NCBI GenBank assembly: GCA_947463665.1
Contig: CANHUD010000077.1
Location: forward strand, 1 to 9,259
Source of the DNA: Sphingobacteriales bacterium
Lineage (GTDB): Bacteria; Bacteroidota; Bacteroidia; Chitinophagales; Chitinophagaceae
Direction: 5' to 3'
Length of the DNA: 9,259 nt
The number at the start of each line of letters is the position of its first letter. Position 1 is the stretch's first letter. The notes beneath the pieces were generated by a model. The model had not been told where the DNA came from and did no database searches. It worked only from the letters and a program-made list of their open reading frames with translations. Positions 5,032-9,259 of this stretch are shown here, piece after piece. The position numbers and the translations under genes were made by a program.

Positions 5032-7467
5032 ATGCTCGTACTGAAATTTGGCGGCACCTCGGTAGGCTCTGCTGCTGCAATGAAAAAAGTCTGCAACATT
5101 GTACACAGTGTCCTCCATAAACAACGGATCGTTTTAGTGGTTTCTGCCATGGGGGGCACCACCGATAAACTGATTGAGGCCGGCCATAAGGCTGCAGCCG
5201 GTGATGAAACATTCCGCGAACTCCTCAAAGCAATAGAAGATCGTCACCTCGAAGCCGTCCGGGAACTGATCCCCGTGCAACACCAGAGCCATGTGTTGAG
5301 TTTTACCAAAACCTATTGCAATGAGCTGGAAGATCTGGTCAGTGGTATTTTCATGCTCGGAGAACTTTCACCCCGAACACTGGACCGGCTGATGAGTTTC
5401 GGAGAACTCATGTCCTCCCGTATTCTGGCAGCAGCCTTTACCGCTGAAGGTGTTGGCTGTACCTGGAAAGATGCCCGTGAACTTATCCGCACCAATGACC
5501 AGTTCGGATATGCTGCGGTAGACTTTACGCATACCAACCGGCAGATACGGGATCTAAAGAATGAATCCTTTGATCTCTTTGTAGTACCCGGCTTCATCGC
5601 TTCAGGTACGGATAAAGTAACCACTACACTTGGAAGGGGTGGTTCCGATTATTCAGCAGCCATACTGGCCGCCGCACTCGATGCAGAAGCATTAGAGATA
5701 TGGACCGATGTGTCTGGCATGATGACTTCCGATCCCCGATGGGTTCCCAATGCACGCCCCATACCTGCCATCTCCTATAAAGAAGCGATGGAACTTTCTC
5801 ATTTCGGAGCAAAAGTCATTTACCCTCCCACCATCCAGCCGGTCATGTCTAAAAACATTCCGGTATGGGTAAAAAACACCTTCGCGCCCGAAGATCCGGG
5901 CACGGTTATTCACAATGAAAGTACCCCTGGGCCGGATCCGATCAGAGGCATCTCCAGTATCCGGCACATCGCCCTTCTCAGTCTGGAAGGAAGCGGTATG
6001 ATCGGCATACCCGGTTTCTCCAAACGCCTGTTCGAAGCACTTGCCAACGAACGGATCAACGTCATCCTGATCACCCAGAGCTCATCTGAACATTCCATCT
6101 GTGTGGCAATTGAATCCGTAAATGCCGAAAAAGCCATGCTGGCAGTGGATGAGGCGTTTGAACGAGAAATCGCTCAGGGGATCATCGATCCGCTGTTCGT
6201 GGAAAAAGAATTATCGATCGTCGCACTGGTAGGTGAAAACATGAAAAGCCATCCGGGGATCAGCGGCCGAATGTTCGGGACCTTCGGCCGTAACGGCATC
6301 AACGTTCGTGCCATCGCACAGGGTTCCTCCGAACGAAATATATCTGCCGTCATTTCTACAAACGACGTACGCAAAGCAGTGAATGTGCTGCACGAGGAAT
6401 TCTTTGAAACCGCCTACAAACAACTCAACCTCTTCATTGCCGGAGCCGGAAATGTAGGGAAACGATTGCTGGCTCAGTTGCAACAGCAACAGGCTTTCCT
6501 GATGCAGGATTTCCGTTTGCAAATTCGGGTAGTCGGACTGATAAACAGCCGCCATATGGTTATTTCTGAAGAAGGTCTGAACGGCAATTGGGAAATACAG
6601 CTGGCAAGCGGCGAAAAAGCAGATCTGTCAGCGTTTGTACAACAAATCATCAGCCGGAACCTGCGAAACAGTGTTTTTGTGGACGTAACGGCGCACGAAT
6701 CCGTTGCGCAGGTTTATGGTTCGCTGCTCCAGAAAAGCATTGCCGTTGTGGCCTGCAACAAAATAGCCGCCTCTTCTGCGTATGCCAATTATGCCCGACT
6801 CAAGGAACTGGCCCGGGAATACAATACCCGCTTCCTTTTTGAAACCAATGTGGGAGCAGGATTACCGGTGATCGGCACTCTGAGCGACCTGTTGCGGAGT
6901 GGTGATAAAATAATTAAGATCGAAGCCGTTCTGAGCGGAACACTCAACTTTGTTTTCAATCATTACGATGGCACTCGCCCCTTTAGCGAAGTAGTCAGAC
7001 AGGCACAGGCGGAAGGCTATACAGAGCCGGATCCCCGGCTGGATCTTAGCGGAATGGATGTAGCCCGTAAAATCATGATCCTGGCCAGAGAGGCCGGTGA
7101 AAAAATGGAAATGGACGCCATTCAAAATACAAGCTTTCTGCCCGCCTCCTGTATGGAGGGTTCTGTTGCCGATTTTTATGTAGAACTGGAAAAACAGGAA
7201 GCCCATTTTCGGGCATTATACGAAGAAGCTGCCGCCAAAAAATGTAAACTGAAGTTTGTGGCCACCTATTTTGAAGGAAAGGCGTCCGTTGGCCTCCAGC
7301 ATATCAATGAGCAACATGACTTCTTTCATCTTTATGGCAAAGACAACATCGTTCGCTTTTATACCCTTCGGTATGCTGATCAGCCGCTGGTAGTAAAAGG
7401 TGCCGGTGCTGGCGCTGATGTTACCGCTTCCGGTGTTTTCGCAGATATCCTTCGTTCCATCGGATAA
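5032..7467 (+). CDS. thrA: Bifunctional aspartokinase / homoserine dehydrogenase
   Basis: Cytoplasmic enzyme catalysing the first and third steps from aspartate to threonine: phosphorylation of aspartate and NAD(P)H-dependent reduction of aspartate semialdehyde to homoserine. 811 residues, close to E. coli ThrA (820). Aspartokinase domain: KFGGTSVGS (5-13), FGELMSSR (123-130), TTLGRGGSDYSA (198-209), WTDVSGMMTSDPR (224-236). Two ACT-type regulatory segments follow, about 312-375 and 394-455; Gln349 (ITQSSSEHS) and Gln430 (IAQGSSER) stand 81 residues apart, as do the threonine-binding Gln443 and Gln524 of the Arabidopsis enzyme, so threonine inhibition is likely. Homoserine dehydrogenase domain: nucleotide loop GAGNVG (471-476), ACNK (574-577), and GYTEPDPRLDLSGMDVARK (662-680) with active-site Asp671, Asp676 and Lys680, ending in GAGAGADVTASGVFADIL. 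The start gives the expected N-terminus (MLVLKFGG). First enzyme gene of thrABC; 16 bp to thrB. No Shine-Dalgarno is visible. Confidence 0.98.
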   Translation: MLVLKFGGTSVGSAAAMKKVCNIVHSVLHKQRIVLVVSAMGGTTDKLIEAGHKAAAGDETFRELLKAIEDRHLEAVRELIPVQHQSHVLSFTKTYCNELEDLVSGIFMLGELSPRTLDRLMSFGELMSSRILAAAFTAEGVGCTWKDARELIRTNDQFGYAAVDFTHTNRQIRDLKNESFDLFVVPGFIASGTDKVTTTLGRGGSDYSAAILAAALDAEALEIWTDVSGMMTSDPRWVPNARPIPAISYKEAMELSHFGAKVIYPPTIQPVMSKNIPVWVKNTFAPEDPGTVIHNESTPGPDPIRGISSIRHIALLSLEGSGMIGIPGFSKRLFEALANERINVILITQSSSEHSICVAIESVNAEKAMLAVDEAFEREIAQGIIDPLFVEKELSIVALVGENMKSHPGISGRMFGTFGRNGINVRAIAQGSSERNISAVISTNDVRKAVNVLHEEFFETAYKQLNLFIAGAGNVGKRLLAQLQQQQAFLMQDFRLQIRVVGLINSRHMVISEEGLNGNWEIQLASGEKADLSAFVQQIISRNLRNSVFVDVTAHESVAQVYGSLLQKSIAVVACNKIAASSAYANYARLKELAREYNTRFLFETNVGAGLPVIGTLSDLLRSGDKIIKIEAVLSGTLNFVFNHYDGTRPFSEVVRQAQAEGYTEPDPRLDLSGMDVARKIMILAREAGEKMEMDAIQNTSFLPASCMEGSVADFYVELEKQEAHFRALYEEAAAKKCKLKFVATYFEGKASVGLQHINEQHDFFHLYGKDNIVRFYTLRYADQPLVVKGAGAGADVTASGVFADILRSIG

Positions 7468-7483
7468 ACCTTCTTCAACCAAC

Positions 7484-8410
7484 ATGAAAAAAATTACTGT
7501 TCACGCACCCGGCACCGTAGCCAATCTGGTCTGTGGGTTCGATATCCTCGGCCTGGCACTACAGGATCCCTGTGATGTAATGACCCTGGAACGTACCGAT
7601 ACACCCGGACTGACCATCCGCCATCTGGATGATCACGGCCTGCCAGAAACACCGGAAAAAAATGTGGCCGGCGTCTCCCTCCTCTCCCTTATGGCCGCAC
7701 TGGATGAACCCATCGGCCTGCACATGACCATCGAAAAGAAAATCAAACCGGGAAGTGGCATCGGCTCCAGTGCCGCCAGTGCCGCAGGTTCCGTTGCCGC
7801 CGCCAATGCACTTTTAGGTAATCCGTTCAGCAAAGACCAGTTAGTTCAGTTTGCCATGAACGGAGAAAAACTGGCTACGGGGGTTAAGCATGCCGACAAT
7901 ATCGCTCCCTGCCTGATGGGAGGCGTTACGCTGATCCGAAGTATTCATCCGCTCGATATTGTATCGATCACACCTCCTCCGCTCTATGTAACGCTGGTGC
8001 ATCCACAGATCGAAGTGCGGACAGCAGATGCCCGACAAATACTCAAAAAACAGATCCTCCTGAAAGATGCCATCAAACAATGGGGGAATATAGCCGGACT
8101 GGTAGCAGGTCTGATGAAACAGGACTATGAGCTGATCAGTCGCTCCCTTGAAGATGTGCTTATCGAGCCTATCCGTAGCATACTTATACCGGAATTCTCG
8201 AAGGTCAAACAACGATCTCTTGCCGCCGGAGCACTGGGAGGAGGGATTTCCGGCTCAGGTCCATCCATCTTCATGCTTAGTAAAGATGAAGCTACTGCTA
8301 AGGCTATTGAATCAGAAATGGCAGCCATTTTCACCGGCACAGGCATTCCGTTTAGTACATATGTAACCACCATCAACAACCAGGGAGTCATCATCCATGA
8401 ACTATCATAG
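7484..8410 (+). CDS. thrB: Homoserine kinase
   Basis: Cytoplasmic GHMP-family kinase that phosphorylates homoserine with ATP to O-phosphohomoserine, the substrate of ThrC. 308 residues, the usual size (E. coli 310). Motifs: N-terminal APGTVANLVCGFDILGLAL (8-26), the ATP-binding loop PGSGIGSSAASAAGS (89-103), HADNIAPCLMGG (136-147), and the third GHMP motif GALGGGISGSGPSIF (249-263). The frame is open upstream to an alternative start at 7400 inside thrA, but ATG 7484 is chosen because homology starts at once (MKKITVHAPG) and it leaves a normal 16-bp gap after the thrA stop. The end overlaps thrC by 14 bp. No Shine-Dalgarno is visible before the start (CCTTCTTCAACCAAC), as is usual in Bacteroidota. 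Confidence 0.97.
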   Translation: MKKITVHAPGTVANLVCGFDILGLALQDPCDVMTLERTDTPGLTIRHLDDHGLPETPEKNVAGVSLLSLMAALDEPIGLHMTIEKKIKPGSGIGSSAASAAGSVAAANALLGNPFSKDQLVQFAMNGEKLATGVKHADNIAPCLMGGVTLIRSIHPLDIVSITPPPLYVTLVHPQIEVRTADARQILKKQILLKDAIKQWGNIAGLVAGLMKQDYELISRSLEDVLIEPIRSILIPEFSKVKQRSLAAGALGGGISGSGPSIFMLSKDEATAKAIESEMAAIFTGTGIPFSTYVTTINNQGVIIHELS

Positions 8411-9259
8411 TCTGAATAAACAATCCCCAGCCACATTTTTTCGGGAAGCTACGCTGGTAGGACAAGCACCTGACAAAGGATTATATTTTCCGGAAACTAT
8501 TCCGGCACACGGATTTACTTCTGCAGCCCAACTTAGAGGACTAACCCCGGCAGAAATCGGCTTTCAGGTTATGAAACCCTATGTTGACCCTAGTATTCCA
8601 GATGAGGTGTTGAAACGAATAGTGGAAGAAACACTTTGCTTTCCCATTCCACTGGTGAAGGTTACGGAAACTATTTATTCGCTTGAACTTTTCCATGGTC
8701 CAACGCTGGCGTTTAAAGATGTAGGGGCCCGATTTATGAGCCGTTGCCTCGGGTATTTCTCCAGGGAAAAAAAACAACGCACCATAGTACTGGTAGCTAC
8801 GTCAGGCGATACCGGTGGTGCGGTTGCCGATGGATTTTATGGAGTGGAGGGCGTAGATGTGGTAATTCTTTTCCCATCCGGAAAGGTTAGTAAGGTACAG
8901 GAATGGCAACTCACCACCTATGGAGGAAATATCCATTCCCTGGAAGTTGATGGAGATTTCGATGCCTGTCAGAAATTAGTGAAACAGGCCTTTGCAGATA
9001 CGGCTTTACGAAATGAACTCTTCCTTACATCGGCTAATTCTATCAATGTAGCCCGATGGCTTCCTCAGCAGATGTATTATTTTCTGGCTCTGCAGCAATG
9101 GCAGGAAAAGAATCCTCCGGTTTTCTGTGTGCCCAGTGGAAATTTCGGGAACATCTGTGCCGGTCTCATGGCATGGGCCGGTGGCCTTCCGGTACAGCAT
9201 TTTCTGGCAGCCTGTAACGCCAACGATGTGGTGCCCCGTTACATGCAAACCGCTGCTTA
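8397..9259 (+). CDS. thrC: Threonine synthase (3' end missing)
   Basis: PLP-dependent cytoplasmic enzyme converting O-phosphohomoserine to threonine and phosphate, the last step of the pathway. ATG at 8397 lies inside the end of thrB; 287 codons plus two bases are present with no stop, and about 140-150 residues are missing compared with the family length (about 430). Motifs: the PLP-binding Lys107 in HGPTLAFKDVGARF (100-113), the same position as Lys107 in E. coli ThrC; ATSGDTGGAVA (134-144); SANSINVAR (212-220); and the phosphate-binding loop PSGNFGNICAG (246-256). The N-terminus carries the expected early motif DKGLYFPE (26-33). The 14-bp overlap with thrB in another frame suggests translational coupling. 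Sequence up to the window edge shows no frameshift. Confidence 0.96.
   Translation, partial: MNYHSLNKQSPATFFREATLVGQAPDKGLYFPETIPAHGFTSAAQLRGLTPAEIGFQVMKPYVDPSIPDEVLKRIVEETLCFPIPLVKVTETIYSLELFHGPTLAFKDVGARFMSRCLGYFSREKKQRTIVLVATSGDTGGAVADGFYGVEGVDVVILFPSGKVSKVQEWQLTTYGGNIHSLEVDGDFDACQKLVKQAFADTALRNELFLTSANSINVARWLPQQMYYFLALQQWQEKNPPVFCVPSGNFGNICAGLMAWAGGLPVQHFLAACNANDVVPRYMQTAA

Noticed and set aside
7025..7040. Perfect hairpin AGCCGG-ATCC-CCGGCT inside thrA
   Set aside because: It falls on codons for the invariant EPDPR motif and has no T-tract; protein constraint and chance explain it.
6862..7206. 114-codon minus-strand open frame inside thrA
   Set aside because: Lies antisense to the strongly conserved homoserine dehydrogenase domain, with no independent support.
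7400..7483. Upstream extension of thrB to a start at 7400
   Set aside because: It would overlap thrA by 68 bp and add 28 residues with no resemblance to homoserine kinases; homology begins at ATG 7484.

Overview
The window looks like a chromosomal core-metabolism region of a Bacteroidota bacterium, probably from the Chitinophagaceae or a close relative. The reasons are the Bacteroidota-type PEP carboxylase (DGRGGPPARGGG active-site loop), a BBP2/OmpL-like outer-membrane porin next to an ammonium transporter, promoter elements of the TAnnTTTG type, and the lack of Shine-Dalgarno sequences before every start. The family assignment is an inference from memory of homologues. I see no mobile element, CRISPR array, tRNA or rRNA.

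Layout. Positions 1-969 hold the 3' three quarters of an Amt ammonium transporter, cut by the window edge. It is followed 49 bp later on the same strand by an outer-membrane beta-barrel porin (1019-2092). A strong intrinsic terminator (2123-2153) closes this unit and separates it from the convergent ppc gene (PEP carboxylase, minus strand, 2175-4748). A 283-bp intergenic region (4749-5031) then separates ppc from the divergent threonine operon thrA (fused aspartokinase-homoserine dehydrogenase, 5032-7467), thrB (7484-8410) and thrC (8397 to the window end, cut).

The most notable element is in that intergenic region: a 28-codon leader peptide gene (4863-4949) whose residues 18-27 read TTIITTIITT. 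It is preceded by a TAGCTTTG promoter element and followed by an 8-bp perfect hairpin, a second weak hairpin and a U-rich tract just before thrA. This is the logic of the enterobacterial thrL attenuator (sensing Thr and Ile), here in what appears to be a Bacteroidota genome and with a different sequence and different RNA folds.

The genes form a metabolic unit. PEP carboxylase makes oxaloacetate, the precursor of aspartate. ThrA phosphorylates aspartate and later makes homoserine, and ThrB and ThrC convert homoserine to threonine. Control is suggested at three levels: leader-peptide attenuation (Thr/Ile), allosteric threonine binding by ThrA (two conserved ACT-domain Gln residues), and aspartate inhibition of PEP carboxylase (all four known effector-site residues have apparent equivalents). 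The upstream ammonium transporter and porin unit fits nitrogen supply, but shares no visible control element with the thr operon.
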